Assembly: GCA_030706605.1 (NCBI GenBank)
Contig: JAUZOE010000009.1
Coordinates: forward strand, 1 to 64,000
Source of the DNA: Bacteroidota bacterium
GTDB lineage: Bacteria; Bacteroidota; Bacteroidia; Chitinophagales; Chitinophagaceae
Direction of reading: 5' to 3'
Length of the DNA stretch: 64,000 bases
Below, piece after piece: positions 9,004 to 17,819 of this stretch. Under the pieces are notes generated by a model. It searched no databases. It was not told where the DNA came from and saw nothing but the letters and a program-made list of their open reading frames with translations. The position numbers were made by a program, and so were the translations under genes. Numbering within the stretch: position 1 is the stretch's first letter; every line of letters begins with the position of its first letter.

Positions 9004-9576
9004 CTATTCTATTCTTTTCTCAATCCTTCTGTCAGGAATAATCCAGATAAATGCCACACAACAGTATAACGCAAAACCAATCCACGAATTAACAAAAGCA
9101 AGTAAAATCCCTGCCAGGTAAATGACTATTGATATTTTCCCTTTAAAATCTTTCCCTATCGAAGTCGCCAATACAGAATCTTTACCATGCAATTGTATTA
9201 AAGAAGTCGACAGTAAATAATAAGCGATTGCTGATAGTAATAAAATAATACCATACATGGCCACAGGTGAAGCGCTAAAATAATTCTCCCCCATCCAAGC
9301 TGTTGCAAAAGGGACCAATGAAAGACTGAATAGCAAAAAAACATTTCTCCAAAGAACTTTCCCGTTCACATGTTTTACGACCTGTAACATGTGGTGGTGA
9401 TTATTCCAGTAAATAGCCAGGTAAATGAAGCTAAGAACATAGCTTAGAAACTTGGGTAATAATGGCCTCAAATCTGTGAATGAAGCTCCTTCCGGCGGAT
9501 GCAATTCTAAAACCATAATAGTGATAATGATGGCAAATACTCCATCACTAAACGCTTCTAATCTACCTTTACCCAT
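9004..9576 (-). CDS. TMEM175-family potassium channel protein
   Basis: This is a 190-residue protein with about six transmembrane segments. The opening GRLEAFSDGVFAIIITIMVL contains the RxxxFSD signature of the bacterial TMEM175 (DUF1211) family, whose studied members form potassium-selective channels as tetramers of one six-helix unit. The YWNNHHHMLQ segment in the third helix region is also typical. It ends a minus-strand run, 30 bases downstream of the SprT-like gene. Conductance is inferred from family only. Confidence 0.87.
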   Translation of the reverse strand: MGKGRLEAFSDGVFAIIITIMVLELHPPEGASFTDLRPLLPKFLSYVLSFIYLAIYWNNHHHMLQVVKHVNGKVLWRNVFLLFSLSLVPFATAWMGENYFSASPVAMYGIILLLSAIAYYLLSTSLIQLHGKDSVLATSIGKDFKGKISIVIYLAGILLAFVNSWIGFALYCCVAFIWIIPDRRIEKRIE

Positions 9577-9606
9577 AAATATATTTTAAATAACAGGATT
9601 ATTAAT

Positions 9607-10230
9607 TCAATCTTTTACCAATTCCACTTCTGCGACAGGGCTAAATAAAAACATTTTTTTTGTAGTCATATCCTGGCATAAAAAGCGTTTTCTGATCCTG
9701 TTTCCTTTACTAAATACTCTTCCATTTTTAATTTTAAAAAAACTTTTTTCAGGTAATTCTTCCAGCAAGAAAACTCCGGGTTTATGCGGATCATATTTTC
9801 TCAAAACTCTCAATAAAGAGGCTTCTGCACAGGAACTTGCCGCAGGGTTTTTCAGAGTTAATAATAGTTCTCTTTCAATATCGGCCGGAAATATTTTTTG
9901 GGTGATAAACACCGCAAGAATTTTTCCAAATTCACTTTTCCATTTTGTGCCATGAGCAGGAATTTTATTACCATATTTTTCATACGCGAGTAAATGCCCC
10001 AATTCATGTAACAAGGTAATTAAAAAAGAATATTTATTAAGATTGCCATTTATGCTAATACGGTGGTTTTTATCTAAATGCCTGTGGCGATAATTACCAA
10101 GAATAGTTTGCCGTGCACGTGTGATAGTAAGATGTACTTTATGCTGAATGATATATTCAACTACGCTCTCAAAAGATCCTTCAGGCAAATAGGGATTGAG
10201 TTGTTCTAATGGAGATTCTTTCTTAGACAT
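9607..10230 (-). CDS. SprT-like zinc metalloprotein
   Basis: The 207-residue protein has the zinc-metalloprotease helix HELGH at residues 75-79 in the context ITLLHELGHLLAYEKYG and a third likely ligand in PAHGTKWKSEF (H93), the spacing used by SprT/SPRTN-like domains. The C-terminal third is basic and ends in a small beta-rich piece. The proteolytic or DNA-linked role of SprT homologues is known only for some members, so substrate is unknown. The gene overlaps the end of the upstream membrane-protein gene by eight bases, which suggests coupled translation. Confidence 0.8.
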   Translation of the reverse strand: MSKKESPLEQLNPYLPEGSFESVVEYIIQHKVHLTITRARQTILGNYRHRHLDKNHRISINGNLNKYSFLITLLHELGHLLAYEKYGNKIPAHGTKWKSEFGKILAVFITQKIFPADIERELLLTLKNPAASSCAEASLLRVLRKYDPHKPGVFLLEELPEKSFFKIKNGRVFSKGNRIRKRFLCQDMTTKKMFLFSPVAEVELVKD

Positions 10231-10624
10231 TGGGATTTCTGCGTGCGATTTTCATTAATTGAATCACTTCTATTGAAGTGTATAATAAATAAAATGCCAT
10301 TGAAGTAAGTATCGAGGGTTTGTTAACCTCACCGCCTGTTACTAAAATATAAATAAGTATAGCGCCCATTATCACAAACATCTTCATCAGGATAGAGGAA
10401 TACACACCTCTTATAAAAGCATTGAGATTAGTAGCATGCACTCCTTTTGTCTGGATAAAAAAACCGAAAAAACTCAATAAGAATAAAACTGCATTGGCGC
10501 CCAACAAAAAATGGATTTCATAACCTTGTTGAACTAAAAAGGTTTTAAATATTAAAGCAAGTACATTAATCAAAACAAAAAGTGCAATAACAGGAATAAA
10601 TTTTTTTATAAATTGATTTTTCAT
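10223..10624 (-). CDS. Four-helix membrane protein of unknown function (AtpI-like position)
   Basis: This 133-residue protein has four predicted transmembrane helices (about 10-30, 38-58, 73-96, 104-124) and a short basic tail. I do not recognise a definite family motif. In many Bacteroidota a protein of this size and topology follows atpZ and precedes atpB, the F0 subunit a gene. Here it follows AtpZ with a four-base ATGA-type overlap but is followed by a SprT-like gene. It may be the AtpI-like partner of AtpZ, but that is inferred from position. Confidence 0.6.
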   Translation of the reverse strand: MKNQFIKKFIPVIALFVLINVLALIFKTFLVQQGYEIHFLLGANAVLFLLSFFGFFIQTKGVHATNLNAFIRGVYSSILMKMFVIMGAILIYILVTGGEVNKPSILTSMAFYLLYTSIEVIQLMKIARRNPNV

Positions 10625-10830
10625 TTTTTCGCAGTGTCTTTAATTATTTTGACAATAATACCAATTATGATCAGCAAAGGTAAAAGCCATACCAGCAAAG
10701 GAAAAGAAAAATGCAACCATTTATCAACTTTTAATCCGATAAATATTGTCAACCCGATGCTAACCAAAAATTGCATAGCAAGACCTGCATAGCGCATTAA
10801 TTGTTGATTGCTTTCTTTTCTATTGATCAA
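10621..10830 (-). CDS. atpZ: AtpZ/AtpI-family small membrane protein
   Basis: This 69-residue protein has two transmembrane helices separated by a short loop: RYAGLAMQFLVSIGLTIFIG then KVDKWLHFSFPLLVWLLPLL. The pattern, with GLKVDKWL after the first helix, is that of AtpZ, a small accessory protein of F-type ATP synthases linked with AtpI in magnesium or calcium supply and ring assembly. It lies in a run of overlapping minus-strand genes, but no atp structural gene follows within the window. Confidence 0.75.
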   Translation of the reverse strand: MINRKESNQQLMRYAGLAMQFLVSIGLTIFIGLKVDKWLHFSFPLLVWLLPLLIIIGIIVKIIKDTAKK

Positions 10831-10839
10831 AATGAATAT

Positions 10840-11259
10840 TTATTTTTTCTTTTTCTTTATTGCTTTTGGAACCAGGGCATTATTGGTACTAATTAGTTTC
10901 AAAGTAGTGGTATCCTTGGGAATTATATTTCCTTTTAGCACTTTTTCAATACCACCAACATATTGCTGATTTAGTATCAACAAGTGTTCTATTGAATCTG
11001 ACTTTAACTTCAACGTTTCCATTTCCTTAGTCTTATCTGCCTCTCCATACCCGGGAATGTATAATTTCAAAGGAGTAAAGGCAACCAATGCAATGGTAAG
11101 CCCCACCAATACTATAAAAGAAACACTCAAAGCCACATATACGCTCCACCTTGTAAGCTTAAATGCTACCACTTCTTCAAAGGTATCTTCATTCAATACT
11201 ACCAACCGGTATCGGTTTCTTAAACGCTTTAAAGATGAAGTGCCATCAGGCAAAGACAT
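10840..11259 (-). CDS. Single-pass membrane protein resembling the N-terminus of Bacteroidota M23 peptidases
   Basis: The 139 residues comprise a basic cytoplasmic start (LRNRYRLVVLNEDTFEEV at 14-31), one transmembrane helix (about 39-62), a short outer region with a coiled-coil-like stretch (81-100), and a lysine-rich tail. The cytoplasmic segment is the conserved head of Bacteroidota membrane-anchored M23 peptidoglycan hydrolases, but the peptidase domain is absent. This may be an independent short family rather than a broken gene, since the frame ends cleanly. It precedes atpZ by nine bases and is divergent from the PorW-like gene. Confidence 0.6.
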   Translation of the reverse strand: MSLPDGTSSLKRLRNRYRLVVLNEDTFEEVVAFKLTRWSVYVALSVSFIVLVGLTIALVAFTPLKLYIPGYGEADKTKEMETLKLKSDSIEHLLILNQQYVGGIEKVLKGNIIPKDTTTLKLISTNNALVPKAIKKKKK

Positions 11260-11351
11260 AATATCATTTTAGGTTGTTAAAAATAATGTACCCTTCCCAT
11301 TTTATTGACATAATAGCTCAAATTAACCGTATTTTTAAAATAATTTCGCCA

Positions 11352-11386
11352 AAAAAAAGTTCTTACTCTGTAAAAGGACTTTTTTT
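11352..11386. repeat. Terminator-like inverted repeat between divergent genes
   Basis: AAAAAAAGTTC at 11352-11362 pairs with GGACTTTTTTT at 11376-11386 with one G-T wobble. Because the arms end in A and T runs it looks like an intrinsic terminator on either strand, yet it lies in the 5' region shared by two divergent genes, 35 bases before the PorW-like start. It could end a short transcript or shape the leader. Confidence 0.45.
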
Positions 11387-11421
11387 GCATATACTTGCTT
11401 CTATAAAAAAATTTAATATTC

Positions 11422-14400
11422 ATGTACCGACGGCTTTTTAAGTTTGTGACTTTCTTTTTATTTTTCTGCTTTCTTTTGCCGGAGGTTCATGCACAATTGG
11501 GTAAAATAACTTTTGATTTAGAAAAGGACAAACCACAAAAATTCAAAGATAAAACCCTTAAATCAGAAAAAACAGGCCAAAAGAAATTTACTCTTCCACG
11601 GCGATTTATTCAAAATACGGTAAGTCATTATAATTATTTTTTCAATGCCAATAACAAAATTAACTCAGTAATAGAAAGAGCCAGATTGGCTAATAAAGAT
11701 GACTATTCCGCTTTAATACCCTACTACAGCTATTCACTCACCAATACTGCTTCGCAAAGTAATGAACTGGATTCTGTAATTTTAAAAGCCACTGCAGGTA
11801 TTTTACTTCACGATCTTCGAAGCGACTGGGTAGATAACTTGTATCTTTTGATCGGCAAAGCCTATTATTTACGGCAGGATTTTGATTCTGCTTCCATGAC
11901 ATTCCAGTTTATCAATTACAATCTTTTTCCAAGGAAAAAGAAATCTGAAGACGATCAGTTAATTGTAGGCTCCAATGAAAATGCCTCCAACCATGCATTA
12001 AGTATTTCGAGCAAAGAAAGCAGTAGTATTATTGATAAAACTTTTTCCCGCCCCCCCAGCCGGAATGATGCACTGGTTTGGCAAATCAGGACATTTATAG
12101 ATATGGGAGAGTTTTCTGATGCTGCCGGCTTAATCAATACCCTTTCAAATGACCCCCTGTTTCCCGGCAGGCTAAGAACCTCACTTGAAGATATGCAGGG
12201 TTATTGGTTTTTTAAACAGCAAATTTATGACAGCGCTGTTGTTCATATGGTGAATGCACTACCTAATTCCATAGACTTACAAGACAAAGCAAGAAGAGAA
12301 TACCTGATAGCACAACTCTACGAATTGGATCATCATCAGGATTTAGCTTCTGAATATTACAATAAAGCAATTAAGCATACCACGGATCCTTTAATGGATA
12401 TTTATGCCAACCTCAATAATGCCAAGATGCTTAAAAGCCAGGATCCGGCTGAAATAGAAAGAAGCATCAACAGGCTTTTGCACATGGCCAGAAAAGATAA
12501 ATTTGAGCCTTACCGCGACATCGTTTTCTATTCTGCTGCTCAGCTCGCGCTGGAAATTCCTGATACCACTTCTGCGGTTTCATTTTTCAAAAAAAGTATT
12601 TCTTATAATGAAGCTAATCTTTCAATTAAAAATAATTCCTTTCTTACCCTGGCAAAGATAAAATACCAGCAAAAAGATTATAAAGAGGCTTATGCTTTCT
12701 ACGACAGCTTACAGCTTAGTGACACTACGCTTGGCGACATTACCCTGATTCAGGAAAGGAAAAATGCTTTAAGACAAGTGGTTTTTAATATAAATATCAT
12801 TGAGCGTGAAGATAGTCTGCAGGCAATCGCAGTATTATCGCCCGCAGACCGGGATGACTTTCTAAAAAAATTGTCTAAAAAACTTAAAAAAGAACGTGGA
12901 ATAAAAGATGAAGATGTTTATTATGGCAATTCAGCCACTGATTATTTTGGCACTAAAAATCAATCTTCGGATATTTTCTCTAATAATAAAACTAATGGGG
13001 ATTGGTACTTTTATAATAATGCAGTTAAGTCAAAAGGCTTTAGTGAATTTAAAAGAGTGTGGGGTAAGAGACAAAATGTAGATAACTGGAGACGAGCTTC
13101 AGGTTCGTCACAAGGCCAGGCCGGCAATCCTGGTTCATCGAATCTAAATGCTGATCCACTTGCACCTGTAGATGAATCAAAAGATGGAACATCGGCGAAT
13201 ACGGCTACAAATATTCAACAGGACATTTCTGAAGCAGGGCTTCTTGCCAATGTGCCTCTTACAAAACCTCTGATGGATTCTTCCAATTCTAAAGTAGCTA
13301 TTTCATTGTTCCGGCTTGGTAAAAATTACCAGGAACTTTTGGAAGATTACCAGGTTGCTATAGAAACATACCTGCGCTCTCTAAAACGATTCCCGGATAG
13401 TTTATATAATGGCGAGCTATACATGAATCTTTCTTATTGCTATAATAAACTGGGCAACATGGCTCAGGCCAATTTTTATAAAAATCTTTTGCTCAATAAT
13501 TTTGGCAAAACCAAGTATGCAGATTATTTGCTGCATCCGGAAAAATTTAATCCCTCTAAAAAAGATACCGCTGCTGCCATTAGGTATGATAAAATTTATA
13601 ATTTATTTATTGAGGGAAATTTTGAAGAAGCCAATAAAGAAAAACAATTGGCAGACAGTTTGTATGGAGTTAGCTATTGGAGCCCTCAACTATTGTATAT
13701 TCAATCAGTTTATTATATACGTGAGAAAAAAGATAGTGTGGCCACTGACATTTTAAAACAGATTATTTCAAAATATCCCAAATCTCCATTAAAAGAGAAA
13801 GCAGAGACCATGATTTATGTTTTAAGCAAAAGAGATAGCATTGAAAATTATTTAACGAATCTGCATGTAGTACGGATGAAAGAAGATTCACAGATAGTAG
13901 TTTTTGATGACACTAAAACTGCTAAAAATTTAGCGCCTGTTAACAATAATGATCAAACTGTACAGAAAAAAACTGAAACAATAGCTCCGGCAAAAACACT
14001 TACGCTTAATCCTGCGGAAAAATTGCCTCCACCTGTAAGTAATGCTACTTTTACTTTCGATCCTAATGCAGAACAAAATGTCGTAATGGTACTTAGTAAA
14101 GTAGATCCTGTTTACAGCAGTGAAGCAAAAAATGCCTTTAGCAGATACAACAGAACAAAATTTTATTCTTTAAATCTACAGATCACTAAAGATACATTGG
14201 ATAAAGACCGCACTTTATTAATTATTTCTAAATTTATAAATGCTGAAACTGCTATTGATTACCGCGATAAAATAAAACATGATGCTCCCTCAGAAATATC
14301 CTGGTTACCCACCAATAAATATTCATTTTATATAATATCCGAGGCTAATCTTGAACTTTTAAAAGAGAATAAAAACCTCCAGAGCTATATTGATCTTTTA

Positions 14401-14427
14401 AACAAAAAATATCCGGGGAAATTTTAA
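11422..14427 (+). CDS. porW: Type IX secretion system protein PorW/SprE-like, TPR-rich
   Basis: This 1001-residue exported protein has a signal peptide (about 1-25, ending VHAQ) and many tetratricopeptide-like helical pairs across residues 120-450 and 610-800. The C-terminal 110 residues, from NVVMVLSKVDPVYSSEAKN onward, form the conserved terminal domain of the PorW/SprE family, with LYxLN-type strands and paired YSFYIISEANLELLK. PorW/SprE proteins are needed for type IX secretion and gliding in Bacteroidota and link periplasmic and outer-membrane parts. The middle (about 500-610) is low-complexity. No lipobox cysteine is evident at the signal end, although several relatives are lipoproteins. 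Confidence 0.78.
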   Translation: MYRRLFKFVTFFLFFCFLLPEVHAQLGKITFDLEKDKPQKFKDKTLKSEKTGQKKFTLPRRFIQNTVSHYNYFFNANNKINSVIERARLANKDDYSALIPYYSYSLTNTASQSNELDSVILKATAGILLHDLRSDWVDNLYLLIGKAYYLRQDFDSASMTFQFINYNLFPRKKKSEDDQLIVGSNENASNHALSISSKESSSIIDKTFSRPPSRNDALVWQIRTFIDMGEFSDAAGLINTLSNDPLFPGRLRTSLEDMQGYWFFKQQIYDSAVVHMVNALPNSIDLQDKARREYLIAQLYELDHHQDLASEYYNKAIKHTTDPLMDIYANLNNAKMLKSQDPAEIERSINRLLHMARKDKFEPYRDIVFYSAAQLALEIPDTTSAVSFFKKSISYNEANLSIKNNSFLTLAKIKYQQKDYKEAYAFYDSLQLSDTTLGDITLIQERKNALRQVVFNINIIEREDSLQAIAVLSPADRDDFLKKLSKKLKKERGIKDEDVYYGNSATDYFGTKNQSSDIFSNNKTNGDWYFYNNAVKSKGFSEFKRVWGKRQNVDNWRRASGSSQGQAGNPGSSNLNADPLAPVDESKDGTSANTATNIQQDISEAGLLANVPLTKPLMDSSNSKVAISLFRLGKNYQELLEDYQVAIETYLRSLKRFPDSLYNGELYMNLSYCYNKLGNMAQANFYKNLLLNNFGKTKYADYLLHPEKFNPSKKDTAAAIRYDKIYNLFIEGNFEEANKEKQLADSLYGVSYWSPQLLYIQSVYYIREKKDSVATDILKQIISKYPKSPLKEKAETMIYVLSKRDSIENYLTNLHVVRMKEDSQIVVFDDTKTAKNLAPVNNNDQTVQKKTETIAPAKTLTLNPAEKLPPPVSNATFTFDPNAEQNVVMVLSKVDPVYSSEAKNAFSRYNRTKFYSLNLQITKDTLDKDRTLLIISKFINAETAIDYRDKIKHDAPSEISWLPTNKYSFYIISEANLELLKENKNLQSYIDLLNKKYPGKF

Positions 14428-14492
14428 TTTACTTTTAGCAGGAAATAAAATCTGCTTCTGTAAATTTAATTTTCTGTTTTAATGAAAAGCAA

Positions 14493-16883
14493 ATGAAAAA
14501 TCAAAATAAGAAACAAAAGAATACAGGTATAAAAGCAAGCGTAAAAATATTGTGGGCAATGGTATGGGCAGGATTTGCATTTTTTATATTATTATTTACC
14601 GCAGCTTATTTTGGATTATTTGGCAAATTACCTTCGCTTCAGCAGTTAGAAAATCCACAAGCTAACCTGGCCTCAGAAATATATGCGAATGACGGCACCA
14701 CTATCATGGGGAAAGTTTATACCGAAAATCGTGTTTCGGTCGATTATAAAGATATTTCAAGACATGTAATTGATGCTTTAGTTTCTACCGAAGATATTCG
14801 TTTTTATAGTCACTCAGGAATAGATGCCATTGCTGTAGGCCGTGCAATAAAAGGCCTTGGCACTAACGGAGGTGGCAGCACCATAACCCAACAATTAGCA
14901 AAAAACATTTTGGGACAAGGGAGTGGTTCAGTAATCAGGCGGGGAATTGATAAATTAAAAGAATGGATCGTAGCCCTAAAACTGGAAAGGAATTTTACCA
15001 AACAGGAAATTATTGCATTATACCTAAACCGGGTCTCATGGCTGAATGCATTTGGCATCGCAAATGCTTCACGAATTTATTTCCAAAAGGAGCCATCCCA
15101 GCTTACTACCGATGAGGCCGCATTGCTGGTAGGCATGTTAAGAGGCCCTGGGCAATATGATCCTGTGAGGCATCCCCAGGCGGCATTAGACAGGCGCAAC
15201 CTGGTACTGGACCGAATGGTAACCAATAACATCCTTTCAGAAGCAGAAGCTGCTACATTAGAAAAAAAGCCTTTAAATATTAAGTACAAAAGGGTTAATG
15301 AAAGCCTTGGTATTGCACCTTATTTCAGATCAGTGTTGTCAAAAAAGCTAATTGAATGGTGCCATACACATAAAGATCCCAAGACCGGTAATAATTACGA
15401 TCTCTTCCGGGATGGGTTGAGAATCTATACTACCATTGATCCTAAAATGCAAATGTATGCCGAAGAAGCCGTTGCAAAACACATGGCTAAAATGCAAGTG
15501 ACTTTCGACAGGCAATTAAGTAAGAATGTATGGAAAAATCATGAAGACATTCTAAACAGGGCTATGAAGGAAAGTGAACGCTGGAAAGCAATGAAAGATG
15601 ATGGTGCCACAGATACTGAGATAAAAAAATCATTTCTGAAGCCCGTGAGCATGAAAGTTTTTGCATGGAACTCCAGGCATGAAACAGATACAGTAATGTC
15701 TCCAGCTGATTCCATAAAATATTTTAAACAGATGATGCAAACAGGATTTTGTGCCATGGATCCCGTGACCGGAGAAATAAAAGCATGGGTAGGTGGCATA
15801 GATTTCAAATGGTTTAAATATGATCATGTAACCACCAACAGACAAGTTGGCTCGACTTTTAAACCAATCCTGTATACTCTGGCCATCACAGATGCCGGGC
15901 TTACACCTGAAAGTATGATTGGCGGACAAACGATTACTCTTGCCAACAAAACAATTGCTGCGGACAAATCTATTGCAGGTACCGGAGGCACCATGGCTTA
16001 TTGTCTAGCTAAGTCAATCAATTCAGCAGCGTATGATTTAATGAGTCGTATCGGCCCGAAAAAAACAGCAGAGTTTGCCCATTTATGTGGAATAAAAAGC
16101 AATATTCCCATAGTGCCTTCAATTGCATTGGGCTCGGCCGATATTCAACTTATAGAAATGATGAGAGCGTATACTATGTTCCCCAACCGAGGCTTTAATA
16201 CGGAACCTATTTATTTAACTAAAATTGAAGACAGGCATGGAAATGTATTACAAACATTTCAGCCTGAAACTAAACAGGTAATTAGTGAAGTAGATGCCTA
16301 CACTATGTACAGAATGATGCAGGGAGTAGTTGATTATGGAACCGCAGGCTCTATGCGGTGGAAATATGGCATTCAAAGTCCGATGGGAGCTAAAACAGGT
16401 ACTACCAATGACAATACAGACGGATGGTTCATGGGATATACTCCCCAGATACTTGCAGGCGCGTGGGTAGGTTGCGATGATCCATTTCTGCACCTGCCCA
16501 GGTATGGTACGGCGGGAGGTAGTGCGATGGCCCTGCCCGAGTGGGCCTATTTTATGCAAAAAGTATATGCAGATAAGTCCTTAGGAATTGACCCAAAAGC
16601 AGAATTTGAAAAGCCTGCTGAACTGAACAATGATCCAATTTATGCTGATCAGAACTTTGCAGCTATTGCTCAAAAAGGCCAGGGAATAGACAGCACAGAA
16701 GAACAGGGAAATGGTGATGCCGGTGATTATGGAGCACCAGTCAATGCAGCATCTCCATCGGATTTTGGGCAGGAAGATTCAAAAAATACGATCAAACCTT
16801 TGAAAGAGAAAAAAGTTATCGGCCCGGTGAATATTTTTGCTGAACCTAAAAAAGATCTCTATAAAAAAAGAGAAATAAAATAG
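14493..16883 (+). CDS. mrcA: Class A penicillin-binding protein (glycosyltransferase/transpeptidase)
   Basis: This 796-residue PBP1A-type enzyme has a cytoplasmic basic tail, one membrane anchor (about 20-43), a GT51 glycosyltransferase domain with the catalytic glutamate in STEDIRFYSHSG (E100) and GGGSTITQQLAKN (127-138), and a transpeptidase domain with STFK (S454-K457), SIN (508-510) and KTGTT (634-638). All catalytic motifs are intact. It polymerises and cross-links peptidoglycan at the inner membrane surface. A long region (about 320-415) between the domains is larger than in the simplest relatives. The gene begins 65 bases after porW and may be co-transcribed. Confidence 0.94.
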   Translation: MKNQNKKQKNTGIKASVKILWAMVWAGFAFFILLFTAAYFGLFGKLPSLQQLENPQANLASEIYANDGTTIMGKVYTENRVSVDYKDISRHVIDALVSTEDIRFYSHSGIDAIAVGRAIKGLGTNGGGSTITQQLAKNILGQGSGSVIRRGIDKLKEWIVALKLERNFTKQEIIALYLNRVSWLNAFGIANASRIYFQKEPSQLTTDEAALLVGMLRGPGQYDPVRHPQAALDRRNLVLDRMVTNNILSEAEAATLEKKPLNIKYKRVNESLGIAPYFRSVLSKKLIEWCHTHKDPKTGNNYDLFRDGLRIYTTIDPKMQMYAEEAVAKHMAKMQVTFDRQLSKNVWKNHEDILNRAMKESERWKAMKDDGATDTEIKKSFLKPVSMKVFAWNSRHETDTVMSPADSIKYFKQMMQTGFCAMDPVTGEIKAWVGGIDFKWFKYDHVTTNRQVGSTFKPILYTLAITDAGLTPESMIGGQTITLANKTIAADKSIAGTGGTMAYCLAKSINSAAYDLMSRIGPKKTAEFAHLCGIKSNIPIVPSIALGSADIQLIEMMRAYTMFPNRGFNTEPIYLTKIEDRHGNVLQTFQPETKQVISEVDAYTMYRMMQGVVDYGTAGSMRWKYGIQSPMGAKTGTTNDNTDGWFMGYTPQILAGAWVGCDDPFLHLPRYGTAGGSAMALPEWAYFMQKVYADKSLGIDPKAEFEKPAELNNDPIYADQNFAAIAQKGQGIDSTEEQGNGDAGDYGAPVNAASPSDFGQEDSKNTIKPLKEKKVIGPVNIFAEPKKDLYKKREIK

Positions 16884-16969
16884 TTAAACAGCTACTAAGA
16901 AATGAAGGCAAGAAAAAAATGATAACTTCTAATTCTCACACCCATAATGACAATTAATATTGAAAACAT

Positions 16970-17128
16970 TTAACTGTTTTTCATTTTAAAAATAATCATA
17001 AACACCAGCATAATAATAAAAGTCACAGCTATACCAATGAATAACATTTTTATTATTTTTCTTAAAGGAAGAATACCTTGCTTTCTAAGTTCAGGTGGTT
17101 CGGGATATTCATATTCATTATCTTTCAT
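16970..17128 (-). CDS. Small single-pass membrane protein, 52 residues
   Basis: Reading the minus strand from an ATG at 17128 gives a 52-residue protein: an acidic, proline-rich head (KDNEYEYPEPPELRKQG), a basic stretch (LRKIIK), then one hydrophobic helix (about 28-47) and a short basic tail. The charge distribution and codon use look like a real protein rather than chance, and no other gene covers the stretch. I do not recognise a family. It lies downstream of pspC on the same strand, but a hairpin terminator separates them. Confidence 0.5.
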   Translation of the reverse strand: MKDNEYEYPEPPELRKQGILPLRKIIKMLFIGIAVTFIIMLVFMIIFKMKNS

Positions 17129-17264
17129 AACATAATTCTTTAATTGAAAAATAATAAATAACCATGCCGAAAAAGGTTAATACATTTTAATAAATTTGTA
17201 GCTAAACAATTACTCCTGTTATAATTCTTTAGTTATAAATAAGATTCAATAAAAAAGAATTATC

Positions 17265-17292
17265 CTACCATCACTTTTATAAGTGATGGTAG
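17265..17292 (-). terminator. Intrinsic terminator downstream of pspC
   Basis: CTACCATCACTT and AAGTGATGGTAG form a perfect 12-base-pair stem with a TTAT loop, 22 bases after the pspC stop codon. On the minus strand a T-rich stretch (TTCTTTTTTATT) follows after a short spacer, so termination is likely though not of the tightest form. Confidence 0.65.
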
Positions 17293-17314
17293 CAAAACGG
17301 AGTTCAAACAGAAC

Positions 17315-17536
17315 TTAAAGATACCTTAGTGGATTACGGCGGGAACTTTTGATATAATTTTTTATATTCAACCAAAAGGCGAAGAACATATAAAATATTA
17401 CAGGCGACCCCAGAGTAAGAAAGGAAATATAAATAAAGTATCTCCTTATTACAGAGGTAGCAATGCCCATCCTTTCGCCAATTGCTGAACAAACACCAAA
17501 TACCTGCCATTCAATAAAGTGCTTTATTTTATACAT
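17315..17536 (-). CDS. PspC-domain small membrane protein
   Basis: The 73-residue protein matches the PspC domain: VCSAIGERMGIATSVIRRYFIYISF followed by a hydrophobic helix and a basic tail, with one amphipathic and one transmembrane segment. PspC domains take part in envelope-stress responses together with PspA in proteobacteria, but solitary PspC proteins like this one are common in Bacteroidota and their function is not settled. The start at 17536 follows a matching -7 element on the minus strand. Confidence 0.82.
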   Translation of the reverse strand: MYKIKHFIEWQVFGVCSAIGERMGIATSVIRRYFIYISFLTLGSPVIFYMFFAFWLNIKNYIKSSRRNPLRYL

Positions 17537-17540
17537 AAAA

Positions 17541-17548
17541 CAAATCTA
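17541..17548 (-). promoter_or_regulatory. -7 promoter element of pspC
   Basis: The minus strand reads TAGATTTG here, an exact match to TAnnTTTG, only four bases before the pspC start codon. This would give a nearly leaderless mRNA. A TTTG lies at 17563-17566, but its spacing of 14 bases is shorter than usual. Confidence 0.45.
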
Positions 17549-17732
17549 AAAAAAAATTGCAACAAATTATAGCAGAAAAATATTTTTATGATTCCATTCA
17601 AGCAGACTTCATGAACTTTTCATAAGTCCCTCAACTACTATTTCAAAAAATCTGCCAACACAGTCAACCTTTATCTTATTAAAGCATAAAAATAATTCTA
17701 TCAATTACAAAAATAGATCAATCAATTTTAAG

Positions 17733-17740
17733 TAAATTTG
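17733..17740 (+). promoter_or_regulatory. -7 promoter element of the aconitase gene
   Basis: TAAATTTG matches the Bacteroidota consensus exactly, followed by CACCCC, and lies about 80 bases before the aconitase start, leaving an untranslated leader. No strong -33 TTTG is seen at standard spacing. Confidence 0.5.
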
Positions 17741-17819
17741 CACCCCATCACTTTCTCAGGAAAGTTCTTTAATTGAAAGTTTATTCTTTTTTATAAATAA
17801 AAATTAAAATATATACGCA

